Shown: positions 1-12,146 of the stretch, piece by piece | Layout: each line of letters starts with the position of its first letter | Position numbering within the stretch: position 1 is the first letter of the stretch | Source: Platanthera guangdongensis | Taxonomy: Eukaryota > Streptophyta > Magnoliopsida > Asparagales > Orchidaceae | Reading direction: 5' to 3' | DNA: 64,000 nt | Assembly: GCA_039583875.1 (NCBI GenBank) | Contig: CM077162.1 | Location: 63,656,822 to 63,720,821, forward strand | Notes under the pieces: generated by a model | What the model saw: the letters and a program-made list of their open reading frames with translations, nothing else | The model's database searches: none | Told to the model about the DNA's origin: nothing | Made by a program: the position numbers and the translations under genes

Positions 1-1692
<1,692 letters not shown>

Positions 1693-2040
1693 AATATAAA
1701 ATAATGTGAACAATTACATATTTTAAAGATGTTTAATAATAAAGTATGAAAGAGTGTGGTAACAAATAATGACAAGAAATAGACACATGTTTCTATCCTA
1801 GTAGTGTCCACAACACACTCACTCTCTTGTAACATTAAATTTTATAAATAAGAGTGCAACATAAACTGACTAATCATATAAAAGCGCTCATACATATTTA
1901 TATAATTGAAGTCTAACATAATATAAACTACTGCACAATCTAAATTATACTATTAATTATAAACACAATTATGGTCTATCACAACCGAGCTTGCACACAC
2001 ACACCATGTCGACATAAAATGGTTGTTCACCACATTTCAT
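1693..2040. other. AT-rich sequence, no gene seen
   Basis: No coding region or element was recognised. The stretch leads into the first copy of the old tandem host repeat, which becomes alignable near 2041. Confidence 0.5.
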
Positions 2041-2071
2041 GAGTAGTTAACCACACAAACCCTACACATCG
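2041..2071. repeat. Host tandem repeat, copy A, left part
   Basis: This matches 11471-11501 (GAGTAGYTAACCACAC followed by a CACAYCG word). It is the left flank of Tekay-A and ends in the 5-bp target duplication CATCG at 2067-2071. Copy A continues at 11085 on the other side of Tekay-A. Confidence 0.75.
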
Positions 2072-4258
2072 TGTAACGCCCTGAAACTTAAAAGAGCGAC
2101 GGGAGGCGTTTTGGGCCAAATTTGGTATTTGGCAGGGGGTACACGGCCTAGGACATGGGCGTGTCCCAAGGCGTGTCGTGTTCGTTCGTCTATCAGGCCA
2201 GCGATCTGGGATCGACGATCTGGCCAGCGTTCGATGATCTTGGGTCGACGATCGTCGAACAACGTACACGGCTAGTTGTCACGGCCGTGTTATGACCGTT
2301 CGTCGATCTGGATGTGTTCGACGATTTTGCCAGGGATCTGCGTTCGACGATCTGGCTGCGTTCGACAATTTTGCCAGGGATCTGTGTTCGACGATCTGGC
2401 TGTGTTTGACGATTTTGTCAGGGATCTGCGTTCGACGATCTGGCTGCGTTCAACGATTTTGCCAGGGATCTGCGTTCGACGATCTGGCTGCGTTCGACGA
2501 TTTTGTCAGGGAACTCTGTTCGACAATTTGGCAGCGTTCAGCGATCTTGGCTCGACGATCGTCGAGCGCGGGGCGATTGTGGCGTGTTTGACTTTGTCGA
2601 CGCAGAGTGTCAACACAGAGGTTTTGGCGGGATCTTGACTAAATGTGCCGACACAATTTGATTGGCCACGGACGTGTCTTGCTCCGGATTGGTGAACTGT
2701 GCGGTGCTTAGCCTCATTTGTCCAGGTCAGACCTGGATCGTAGCCGTGCATTTCCCTTTTGTGGGATCCGACGGCTGGTGGTTAATTCGATTGGGATATA
2801 CCCGTGTACAGGGTTTCAAAACCCTTATTTTTCTGCCACTGGTTCTCTGTCTAAGTTCTAGAGAGAAGGGAGAGCGACGAGGGAGAAGAGGATAGATTCG
2901 TCCATTGGAGGAGTTTCGGAGCTCCAAATCGCGAGCCGACTTCGGATCTACGAAGGCAAAGAGATTGCGGAGCTTTTCATCCGCGTAGATTTCCATGGTG
3001 CCAAGGAAGAACGCTAGGGTAACGATTCTCTACTTGAGCATGTGAAGCTCTTCTTCTTTTGCATAGGAAGCCTGCTCTCGCAAGTTTGCGGTGAGTTGGA
3101 GGCGTTCCTTCGGGTAGATATGTGAAGTCCCCGTTGTGTAGAGTCCGTAATCGAGAACGGACATAGGCATGATGTGTGAAACCTATCCGGACATGTTGGT
3201 CTAGATCGGTTATGTTGCATTGGATAAATGGCCGGACAAGACTCCGTACGAATGTTTGTTTTTCGGGTTTTCTACGAGGTAGATTGCAACAGGGTGCCTT
3301 GGGGGCTAACTCCAAGGTGCACCCGAAAAATTGAGCGGATGCGTGGTTCTGCCATCTTGTGGGCCTGGGAGCCAACTTGAACATAACTAGGTTATGTGTT
3401 GTTTGTAACGATTTGGGACTCGGGAAAGTTTGACCCACGCATATGTTTTAAATTAACGTTGCGGTGTGAGCAACGGGTCAGGCGGAACCGTACCCGCTCT
3501 ATGTCGTTCGGTTAAAGAGACCTAAAGCTACTTGGCACTTACCGTTGGCATAGATGGAGGGTCTTAGGCAGTGGCCAGAAAGACCAAATGTTCACGAGAG
3601 ATTGCCGTCCCGGGGACGGTGGTGAGTCGGCGGACTTAGACCGTGATCACCGATAATGTGCCCTGAGAGCACGGAGCGTGTGGTCGTGCGTTCTAACACC
3701 TGTGATGCAATGTATTTATATACTACTTGGTTGTGCTAATAAAGTGCAGGGAAGGTGCATCACCGCCCCGAGTTGGGGGCGGGATCGTTATAATTTGGTC
3801 AGCATTGCTGACCGTTACTTTTTTTTGCCACCGTGCGGTGGTTTATTGCTTGCAGGTGCTGCTGGACCAAGCGGTCAATAGCGGGCTAAAGCCCAAGTTG
3901 CTGTGCCGGCCCTCGAAGGCCTAAATTTTGGATGTTTTCTTTTATTCATGTATGGCCGACCTACGTGCCGAAGTTTAGAAAATATTTAATTTGAGCAAAC
4001 TGTTATAAGGCCTTAAGGCTAGTACTTGTGTATTTGTACTTCATTCCTTTGGGAGTGTTTAGTGGACATTCATGCTTTTTGTGCTGGGTTCTTTTAATTT
4101 TAACTTATAAAACTGCTTCCGCTAGACTGCTCAGTGTAGGACGTTGGATTGGTTGGATGGTTTCCATTGAGTAACCACCCGGTCTGTCTGTGGTATATGG
4201 CGTCGGGCCCCGGACAGACCTACTGCTATATGCTATGCGACAGATAGGGGATGTTACA
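2072..4258 (+). repeat. Tekay-A 5' LTR
   Basis: Begins TGTAACGCC and ends GATGTTACA, so the termini are the inverted TGTAAC/GTTACA pair common in plant gypsy LTRs. It is the same length as the 3' copy. It contains a degraded form of the CCTGGGACACG/CGTGTCCCAGG palindrome (about 2148-2171), the 44-bp repeat array, and a TATA-like GGGATATACCCG near 2794-2805. It has no protein-coding function. Confidence 0.93.
2298..2520 (+). repeat. 44-bp minisatellite in Tekay-A 5' LTR
   Basis: About five diverged copies of a 44-bp unit containing TTCGACGATCTGGCTGCG and GATTTTGCCAGGGATCTG. The unit holds the TCGACGAT word twice. Because 44 is not a multiple of three and the unit lacks stops, several frames stay open across the array, giving long but meaningless reading frames. 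Confidence 0.9.
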
Positions 4259-4261
4259 ATT

Positions 4262-4273
4262 TTGTATCAGACT
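4262..4273 (+). other. Tekay-A primer-binding site
   Basis: TTGTATCAGACT lies three bases after the 5' LTR. It matches the initiator-Met tRNA complement TGGTATCAGAGC with a few substitutions. The three-base gap is the same as in Tekay-B and Tekay-C. Confidence 0.8.
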
Positions 4274-4484
4274 ACTGGTTTCGGTCAGGCTTAAAATGAA
4301 TTCGTGGATGAATTCTTTTTAAGGGGTGGTGAGCACATGTGTGTGCGTCATCATTATAACAATAAAAGAACCTATGAATGTCCACTTAGGAATGAAAATA
4401 CACGTGTTTGGGGAACCTGCGTGTTCCTATAATTGCTGTTTGCAATTTTATTTGGTCGCTTAACGGTGTTTTGTACCACTATAG

Positions 4485-5387
4485 GTGACCAAAAGCGGTG
4501 CTGGGCCGCCAGAATGTCCGGTTTCTGAGGAGTATAGTGCATCTGATGAGGTGTTTGAGACCCCTCCTTCGTCTGAGACCGTAAGAAGGATAGTTGAAGC
4601 GGTGTTCGCTGTGAAGAGTGCACAGCATGGAAGAAATGTACAACCCTATGCCCCTGTTGTAGCTTCAATGTCGGGTGGCGTGATGGAGCAGATGACTTTT
4701 GGTAGACCATCGGGGCAGCAGCTGAATATGCGTTTAGTGCAGGGAGCGCACTCAGTTGATGAATATTTGCAAGCATTTCTTATAATAAGCCGCTACTCAT
4801 GCTTTGAGTTGGAGAACGAGCAGGCTATAGTCGATAGATTTTATAATGGTCTGCGTGGCGAGCTGCAAATCCTACTGCTAGGACCAAAATTATTGGGATT
4901 TCGAGCATTGGTGGAGTCGGCTAGATCTTTGGAAGCGGACTTGAGGAAGACTCACCCGATGGCAGCGAACATGGTATCGAACTATGCAAGCCCCATAAGA
5001 GCTGCATCCGGCAGAATGCTGGAGAAGGGGGCTATAACATCGACTAGCAAAGCTACTTACACTTGTCATACTTGTGGAAAGAAAAGGCACTTTGCCCGAG
5101 AGTGTTGGAATGGTGCTCAGAAGACTAAGAAAGCTATGTCAGGAGCAGTTGAGGACTTTAGTGCAAAAGAAACGGCGTTCAAAATGCCGAACACCTCAAA
5201 GTCTGGATATCGTAGATGGTATAAGAAGGCTAGGAATTTGGGTCTATCCCCTCCTCTCGGTGCTTCGGGGGCATCTACAGGCCAAACCCCGGGCGCATGT
5301 TACAACTGTGGGGAGTCGGGGCATTATGCCCGTGGGTGCCTAAAGTCCGAGAGAAAGCATGCTGCCGTGAGGACAGGTATGGTTTAA
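4485..5387 (+). pseudogene. gag: Tekay-A gag (degenerate)
   Basis: This is the nucleocapsid/capsid polyprotein that would package the element RNA in the cytoplasm. The N-terminal segment (TPPSSETVRRIVEAVFA) aligns with Tekay-B gag, but much of the matrix/capsid core is missing between roughly residues 65 and 80. The capsid tail (SVDEYLQAF onward) is present. Two CCHC knuckles are visible, CHTCGKKRHFARECW (about residue 193) and CYNCGESGHYARGCL (about residue 273), whereas Tekay-B and Tekay-C show one. The C-terminus ends RTG-Met-Val-stop, where the stop lies inside the proposed gag/protease intron. The start is the first Met of the open frame; the true start may be upstream. It is deleted relative to its relatives. 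Confidence 0.75.
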
Positions 5388-5456
5388 AGTTATAGCATTT
5401 TAACCTTACATACTTGTCACCCTTGTGCATTTTTGCTTAGAACTACTTGTGCTAAG
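5377..5456 (+). other. Proposed intron between gag and protease, Tekay-A
   Basis: A GT donor follows ACAG at 5376 (ACAG^GTATGG) and an AG acceptor precedes CTTTGTTCTGATTTTCG, where protease homology resumes. The donor position relative to the Thr-Gly codons equals that of the Tekay-C intron. Joining the ends leaves the frame one base short, so this copy probably carries a one-base loss. Unspliced RNA stops five bases after the donor ATG. Confidence 0.55.
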
Positions 5457-5720
5457 CTTTGTTCTGATTTTCGTTTATCCGGCGAGAGACCTGTTCATAT
5501 AAATGAAGCTTCGCATTCCTTTATTTAGGAATTATATTACGCGTCGGAGTACCTCCTTCGATGGTAAGAGACAAATTGGATGTGTTATGGTCCAATGTTG
5601 CTCAATGTGCGCCGGTAGAATCTGTTGCGCTTATGTGTGGTCAGGGAGTCAAGACTTTGACTTACAAGTGTCGTTACTACCGCTAGGGGAGCTCGACGTG
5701 ATCTTTGGTATGGACTAGCT
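5457..5720 (+). pseudogene. Tekay-A aspartic protease remnant
   Basis: Homology to the protease of Tekay-B/C is readable in pieces: a VLIF-YPAR segment, then EASHSF, then LGELDVIFGMD at the end. The Asp-Thr-Gly catalytic triplet is not intact at the expected place, and there are frameshifts and a stop. The protease would cut Gag-Pol in the virus-like particle. The remnant lies between the intron and the RT frame. Confidence 0.65.
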
Positions 5721-5821
5721 CTCGGAGCAGCAAGCATACATTGATCGAAATTGCAAGGAAGTAAAGTTGGGAACAGGTCATAAGATGACTTTTACGGGCT
5801 TGAAAGGGGTCGAGCAAGACA

Positions 5822-8680
5822 TTGATGTCTGCTCTTCAGGTGGTGAAGGCGGTTCGTGCTGGTGCAGAGCTGTTCTTTACACTATTAAAGGTTGCAATGT
5901 CGAAGCCTACGTTGGATAGTATTTCAGTGGTAGCTGATTACCCTGATGTGTTCCCCTCCGATTTTCCTGGAGCCCCGCCTCAACGGGAGATAGATTTCAC
6001 TATTGAGCTAGTGCCATGTGCAAAGCCTGTGTCACGATCTCTGTATCATCTAGCGCCTAAGGAAATGGCAGAGCTGAAGGTGCAACTTCAAGAGTTGTTG
6101 GAACAAGGGTATGTGCGTCCAAGTTCTTCGCCTTGGAGCGCATCGGTCCTCTTTGTTAAGATGAAGGACGGAAGCTTGAGGCTATGTATCGATTACCGAG
6201 AACTGAACAAGTTGACAGAAAAGAACAAGTACCCAATCCCAAGGATCGATGGTCTTTTTGATCAGTTGGTCGGGTCGACGGTGTACTCTAAGTTGGATCT
6301 CAAGTCTGGCTATTATCGGCTGAGGATAAGGGAGAGTGATATCCCTAAGACCGCGTTCAGTACAAGATACGGGCATTACGAGTTTACGGTCATGCCGTTT
6401 GGGCTGACGAATGCGTTGTCAGTGTTCATGGATTTGATGAACAGGACCTTCAGGGAGTACTTGGACCATTTTGTGATCGTCTTCATCGACAATATTTTGG
6501 TGTACTTGTAGAGTGAGGAAGATCACTTCAGGCACCTTCATTTGGTTTCGGAGATGCTAAGGAGGAATCAATTGTACGCCAAGTTCTCGAAGTGCGAGTT
6601 TTGGTTGTCCTCAGTGGCGTTCCTCGGTTATATAGTGAGTGGGGAAGGTATTGTATTGGATCCGGCGAAGATTGTTGCGATACGAGAATGGCCTGAGCTT
6701 TCTACGGTAGCGGAAGTCCAGAGCTTTCTGGGGCTTGTCGGCTATTATAGGCGCTTCATAGAGAACTTCTCGCGGATAGCGTTACCTCTCACTACTTTGA
6801 CGAGGAAGGAGCAGAAGTTCGTTTGGACGCCGGCGTGCGCGCGAGCTTTTGAGGAGTTGAAATGTCGGTTGACCACAACGCCTGTGTTGAGTTTGCCGAG
6901 TGGGACCGAAGGTTATGAGATTTATAGCGATGCTACGGGCAGTGGTTTTGGTTGTGTGCTGTTACAGCATGGAAGAATTATAGCATATGGCTCAAGACAG
7001 TTGAAAGTGCACGAGAGGAACTATCCAGTCCATGACTTGGAGTTAGCGGCCGTGATTTTTGCCTTGAAGCTGTGGAGACATTATTTGTACGGTGTGAAGA
7101 TTGATATCTACACTGATCACAAGAGCCTGAAGTATTTGATTGATCAGAAAGACCTGAACATGCGGCAGCGTAGATGGATAGAGTTCCTGGGGGACTATAC
7201 ATTCAAGATCCACTACGTGTCTAGTAAAGGCAATGCGGTTGCGGACACGTTGAGTCGCCGGGCCCCAGCTCAAGCCAATTGGATGTCGGTCCATGACGAG
7301 CGGTTGGTTCGGGAGTTAGAGGCGTTGGAGATCTTTTGCGTTGATAAGCAATCAAGTGTTGAAGCAGTATTGAATTGGACTGAAGTCCAATATGACCTGG
7401 CTGATCGGATTCGGCAGGCATTGGATATGGATGTCCACATGAAGCAACTCATGATAGAGGCTTTGGATGGGTCAAATTCCCAATTCGTTGTGGAGGATGG
7501 ATTACTTTGGAAAGACGGTCGTCTCTGCGTCCCAAGCGTGGGCAATTTGCTGGTGGAATTGTTGTACGAGGCACATCATACCAAGTATTCAATTCACCCG
7601 GGGAGCACGAAGATGTACTGCGATGTTAAGAAATTGTTCTTGTGGCCAGGACTGAAGAAGGATGTGGCGATGTACGTGGCGAAGTGCCAAACTTGCGCCT
7701 TGGTGAAGACAGAATGCCAAAAGCCGGGAGGATTCTTGAAGTCCTTGCCTATTCCAGAATGGAAGTTCGATGACATCACTATGGACTTTGTGCACGGGTT
7801 GCCAAGGTCGCAAAAGTGGAACGACGCCATCTGGGTGGTCGTAGATCGGCTAACGAAGGTGTCGCATTTCATTCCGCATAGGAAGGATGATCTGGTTGAG
7901 AAATTGGCGAAGTTATATGTGGATAACATAGTATGGCTTCACAATGTGCCCCGCAGCATCGTGAGTGACCGAGATGGACGGTTCACGTCCAATGATTGGA
8001 GGTTGGTGCAGCAAATGTTGGGAACAAAGCTGAGTTTTAGCACAGCCTTTCATCCGCAGACGGATGGGCAGACCGAGAGGGTCAATGGGACAATGGAGGA
8101 CATGCTTTGCATGTGTGTCCTGCACTTCGGAAAGCAATGGGAGGATCACCTTTATTTGGTGGAGTTCGCGTACAAAAACAGCTACCAAGCGAGTACTCAA
8201 ATGGCGCCCTTCGAGGGCCTTTATGGTAGGAGATGTCGCACGCCGTTGTCTTGGTTAGAAACGGGTGAGTCAAAGTTGTACAAGCGTCAAGAGGTGGAAG
8301 ATGCTACTTCATTGGTGCGAATCATTCGGGAGAGGTTGCTAATCGCTCGGGACCGTCAGGCGAAGTACTATAATGCCAAGCACAAGAATGTGGAGTTCGC
8401 TGTGGGCGATTGGGCGCACTTAAAGATCAAGCCATTCAAGGGTGTATCGCGGGTGCGGCGCTTGAAAAAGCTAAGCCCGAGGTACCTTGGGCCGTTTGAG
8501 GTTCTGGAGCAGATTGGCGAAGCGGCTTATCGGTTGAATCTATCGGTGGAGCTTAGTGGTTTACACTATGTATTCCACATATCGGTGCTTCGGAAGGCGG
8601 TGCTAGAGCCTTCGCAAGTGATCGCGGTTGATCAAGTGTCGGTGGATAGTGGTCTGACGACAAAGGTCAAGCCCGTGTAA
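5822..8680 (+). pseudogene. pol: Tekay-A reverse transcriptase-RNase H-integrase
   Basis: One frame broken by a single in-frame TAG at 6509-6511, directly after the RT active-site strand. [24 protein letters not shown], the [10 protein letters not shown] strand, and FIDN where active copies have FIDD, so a metal-binding Asp is lost. RNase H: EIYSDATGSG and [10 protein letters not shown] follow the tether. Integrase: the HHCC zinc domain starts [15 protein letters not shown] (about residue 343 of the part after the stop); the core Asp residues are in TMDFVHG and VSDRDGRF and the Glu follows HPQTDGQTERVNG. The frame ends at a TAA (8678-8680) just before the chromodomain. RT, RNase H and integrase would act in the particle and at integration. 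Confidence 0.88.
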
Positions 8681-8830
8681 ATTGAGGACTCGGAGGTCAA
8701 GCGGCTACTCAATAAAGAGATCGGGATGGTCAAGGTCCGTTGGGACAATTGCGGCCGAGAAGAGCTCTCTTGGGAACGAGAGCAGACTATGCTTGATGAG
8801 TATCCGAAGTTGTTCCGCTCAGGTACAAAT
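8681..8830 (+). pseudogene. Tekay-A chromodomain tail, cut off by a stop
   Basis: In the same frame after the TAA come IEDSEV, then [18 protein letters not shown] and YPKLF. This is the chromodomain carried at the integrase C-terminus of chromoviruses, which in this superfamily is thought to direct integration to particular chromatin. The TAA separates it from integrase. The same piece is fused in frame in Tekay-C. Confidence 0.8.
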
Positions 8831-8883
8831 TTTAGTTTTGTACTTATCTTTCCTTTATGTAATTTCGCGGACGAAATTCTTTT

Positions 8884-8896
8884 AAGAGGGGGAGAG
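8884..8896 (+). other. Tekay-A polypurine tract
   Basis: AAGAGGGGGAGAG lies immediately before the 3' LTR and would prime plus-strand DNA synthesis. Tekay-C has an almost identical tract. Confidence 0.88.
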
Positions 8897-8897
8897 C

Positions 8898-11084
8898 TAT
8901 AACGCCCCGAAACTCAAAAGAGCGACGGGAGGCATTTTGGGCCAAATTTGGTATTTGGCAGGGGGTACACGGCCTGGGACACGGGCGTGTCCCAGGGCGT
9001 GTCGTGTTCGTTCGTCTATTAGGCCAGCGATCTGGGATCGACGATCTGGCCAGCATTCGACGATCTTGGGTCGATGATCGTCGAACAACGTACACGGATG
9101 GTTGTCACGGGTGTGTCATGACCGTTCGACGATCTGGCTGCGTTCGACGATTTTGCCAGGGATCTGCATTCGACGATCTGGTTGCATTCGACGATTTTGC
9201 CAGGGATCTGCGTTCGACGATCTGGCTGCGTTCGACGATTTTGTCAGGGATCTGCGTTCGACGATCTGGCTGCGTTCGACGATTTTGTCAGGGATCTGCG
9301 TTCGACGATCTGGCTGCGTTCGACGATTTTGCCAGGGAACTCTGTTCGACGATTTGGCAGTGTTGAGCGATCTTGGCTCGACAATCGTCGAGCGCGGGGC
9401 GATTGTGGCATGTTTGACTCTGTCGACGCGGAGTGTCGACACAGAGGTTTTGGCGGGATCTTGACTAAATGTCCCGACACAATTTGATATGTCGCGGACG
9501 TGTCTTGCTCTGGATTGGTGAACTGTGCGGTGCTTAGCCCCATTTGTCCAGTTCAGACCTGGATCGTAGCCGTGCATTTCCCTTTTATGGGATCCGACGG
9601 CTGGTGGTTAATCCGATAGGGATATACCCGTGTACAGGGTTTCAAAACCCTTATTTTTTTGTCGCTGGTTCTCTGTCTAAGTTCTAGAGAGAAGGGAGAG
9701 TGACGAGGGAGAAGAGGATAGATTCGGCAATTGGAGGAGTTTCGGAGCTCCAAATCGCAAGCCGACTTCGGATCTATGAAGGCAAAGAGATTGCGGAGCT
9801 TTTCATTTGCGTAGATTTCCATGACGCCAAGGAAGAACGCTAGGGTAACGATTATCTACTTGAGCATGTGAAGCTCTTCTTCTCTTGCATAGGAAGCCTG
9901 CTCTCGCGAGTTTGCGGTGAGTTGGAGGCGTTCCTTCGGGTAGATATGTGAAGTCCCCGTTGTGTAGAGTCCGTAATCGAGAACGGACATAGGCATGATG
10001 TGTGAAGCCTATCCAGACATGTTTTTCTGGATCGGTGATGTTGCATTGCATAAATGGCCGGAGAAGACTCCGTGCGAATATTTGTTTTTCGGGTTTTCTA
10101 CAAGGTAGATTGCAACAAGGAGACTTGGGGATTAACTCCAAGGTGCACCCGAAAAACTGGGCGGATGTGTGGTTCTGCCATCTTGTGGGCCTGGGAGCCA
10201 ACTTGAACATAACTGAGTTATGTGATGTTTGTAACGATTTGGGACTCGGGAAAGTTTGACCCGCACATATGTTTTAAATTAACAATGCGGTGTGAGCAAC
10301 GGGTCAGGCGGAACCGTACCCGCTCTATGTCGTTCGGTTAAAGAGACCTAAAGCTACTTGGCACTTACCGTTGGCATAGATGGAGGGTCTTAGGCAGTGG
10401 CCAGAAAGACCAAATGCTCACTAGAGATTGTCGTCCCGGGGACGGTGGTGAGTCGGCGGACTTAGTCTGTGATCACCGAGAATGTGCCCTGAGTGCACGG
10501 GGCGTGTGACCGTGCGTGCCAACGCCTGTGATCTAATGTATTTATATACTGCTTGGTTGTTCTAATAAAGTGCAGGGAAGGAGCATCGCCGCCCCGAGTT
10601 GGGGGCGGGATCGTTATAATTTGGTTAGCATTGCTGACCGTTACTTTTGTTTGCCATCGTGCGATGGTTTGTTGCTTGCAGGTGCTGCTGGATCAAGCGG
10701 TCAATAGTGGGCTAAAGCCCAAGTTACTGTGTCGGCCCTCGAAGACCTAAATTTTGGATGTTTTCTTTTATTCATGTATGGCCGGTCTGCGTGCCGAAGT
10801 TTGGAAAACATTTAATTTGAGCAAACTGTTGTAAGGCCTTAAGGCCAGTACTTGTGTATTTGTACTTCATTCCTTTGGGAGTGTTTAGTGGACATTCATG
10901 CTTTTTGTGTTGGGTTCTTTTAATTGCAACTTGTAAAACTGCTTCCGCTAGAATGCTCTATGTAGGAGGTTGGATTGGTTGGATGGTTTCCATTTAGTAA
11001 CCACTCTGTCTGTCTGTGGTATATGGCATCGGGCCCCGGCCGGACCTATTGCTATATGCTATGCGACGGATAGGGGGTGTTACA
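8898..11084 (+). repeat. Tekay-A 3' LTR
   Basis: 2187 bp, beginning TATAACGCC (G to A in the terminal TG) and ending GTGTTACA. It carries the best-preserved palindrome: arms CCTGGGACACG (8973-8983) and CGTGTCCCAGG (8986-8996), 75 bp into the LTR. The 44-bp array is at 9119-9342. Confidence 0.93.
9119..9342 (+). repeat. 44-bp minisatellite in Tekay-A 3' LTR
   Basis: About five copies of the same 44-bp unit as in the 5' LTR, less diverged from one another than the copies at 2298-2520. Confidence 0.9.
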
Positions 11085-11470
11085 CATCGTGGTCAGATGG
11101 TGGCAGTGGAGCGATGCATCTCCACTTATAAAACATCTACACACAAACTTTCCTAGGACTCAATGTATGGCTCATATCCTATACTATACTCTTCCCATTA
11201 GTCAAGATGGTAAACAAATCATCTCAAACTCAGGGCCTAGGTTCTAGTCTAGATTTTGCAGTAGTTAACTTCTAGTTAACAAGATCCCAAGTTAGGGCTC
11301 CCGCTAGTCTAGACCTAAACACCTAACCATTAGAGTTGGTCTCTAAGCTCTCCATCAATATGAATCTGGTAGAACTTACACAACCAACTACCACTCACAA
11401 TAATTCCATTCAATCATACATACTCACATCCCTGCGCACTATTTTGACATATCCTAACACCAATTTGTAT
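11085..11470. repeat. Host tandem repeat, copy A, right part
   Basis: This continues copy A after Tekay-A, starting with the second CATCG at 11085-11089. It aligns with copy B (11471-11670, then 25754-25832, then 50517 onward). Shared words include GGGCCTAGGTTCTAG, AACAAGATCCCAAGTT and CCATTAGAGTTGG. It holds uninterrupted versions of the sites where Copia-1 (about 11255) and Harbinger (about 11333) inserted in copy B. No gene is visible. Confidence 0.75.
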
Positions 11471-11670
11471 GAGTAGCTAACCACACATGCTTCACACGTC
11501 GTGGGCAAATGATGAAAATGGAGTGTTGTATCTCCGCTTTAAGAATGTCTACACACAAATTATCATATCACTCAATATATGGTGTGTTGCTTGTATTATA
11601 CTCTCCTCATCAGTCAGGACGACAAACATATCCTCACAAAATTTAGGGCCTAGGTTCTAGTATAGATTTC
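11471..11670. repeat. Host tandem repeat, copy B, left part
   Basis: The second copy of the unit of about 412 bp. It includes an unoccupied counterpart of the Tekay-A site near 11499-11502. It ends with ATTTC (11666-11670), the Copia-1 target duplication. Copy B resumes at 25754. Confidence 0.75.
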
Positions 11671-12135
11671 TATAAAAGCCGAACAGAAACATGTAAAATC
11701 CGAACAGAAACATATAAAATCCGAACAAAAACAAACCGGAAGTGGTTTAACTGAAACTTTATTATCCGAAAAGGTATCTATTACAAAGGTATGAACTCTC
11801 TTATATAGAATGGAGGAGAGAAGAGAGAATACAAATAAGAGATGTGGGACTAAAAATTAACAGGACACAAGCGGACTATACAGACACAAACCGCACAAGC
11901 CGCGCGGTTAGACAAAAGGGCTAACCGCTCGGCAACTACCAGAGAGAGAGAGAGAGATCGCCATGGGAGACCGCTAGACCGCCCGGTCTCCAAGTCACCA
12001 GAGACAAACCGCTAAACCGCTTGGACCTCAGACAGCAACACACAGCAACCAAGCCGTTGAAGGGTAACAGAAAAACCGCGCGGTCATCAACCCGCCAAGC
12101 CAGACCGCCAGACTGCCCGGTCACCAACTTCAACA
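11671..12135 (-). repeat. Copia-1 3' LTR
   Basis: 465 bp. It starts TATAAAAGCC on the plus strand (mutated from TGTAAAAGC) and ends CTTCAACA. It has one extra copy of a short AAAATCCGAACAAAAAC-type unit compared with the 440-bp 5' LTR. A minus-strand TATA box (CTATATAA) is at 11801-11808. Upstream of it in element orientation (11890-12125) are at least six near-palindromic ACCGCnCGGT words, such as CCGCGCGG. An (AG)n run lies near 11941-11957. Confidence 0.92.
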
Positions 12136-12146
12136 CTCCCCCTCAA
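12136..12146 (-). other. Copia-1 polypurine tract
   Basis: TTGAGGGGGAG on the minus strand abuts the 3' LTR. The pol stop codon lies in it. Confidence 0.88.

Larger units (their letters stand above)
2072..11084 (+). mobile_element. Tekay-A, LTR retrotransposon (Ty3/gypsy chromovirus)
   Basis: A full-length but decayed Ty3/gypsy element of about 9.0 kb. It has two 2187-bp LTRs, an initiator-Met-like primer site, gag, protease, reverse transcriptase, RNase H, integrase, a chromodomain tail and a polypurine tract. It is bounded by CATCG at 2067-2071 and 11085-11089. The order RT-RNase H-integrase followed by a chromodomain is that of chromoviruses; the chromodomain wording and overall layout fit the Tekay/Del clade. 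By eye the first 225 bp of the two LTRs differ at about 16 sites, so the insertion is not recent. In-frame stops and a damaged RT active site make it non-autonomous now. Confidence 0.93.

Noticed and set aside
2276..2638. Open frames of 99-120 codons in the Tekay-A LTRs (also 9004-9577)
   Set aside because: They come from the stop-free 44-bp tandem unit in an LTR; overlapping frames on both strands are equally open.
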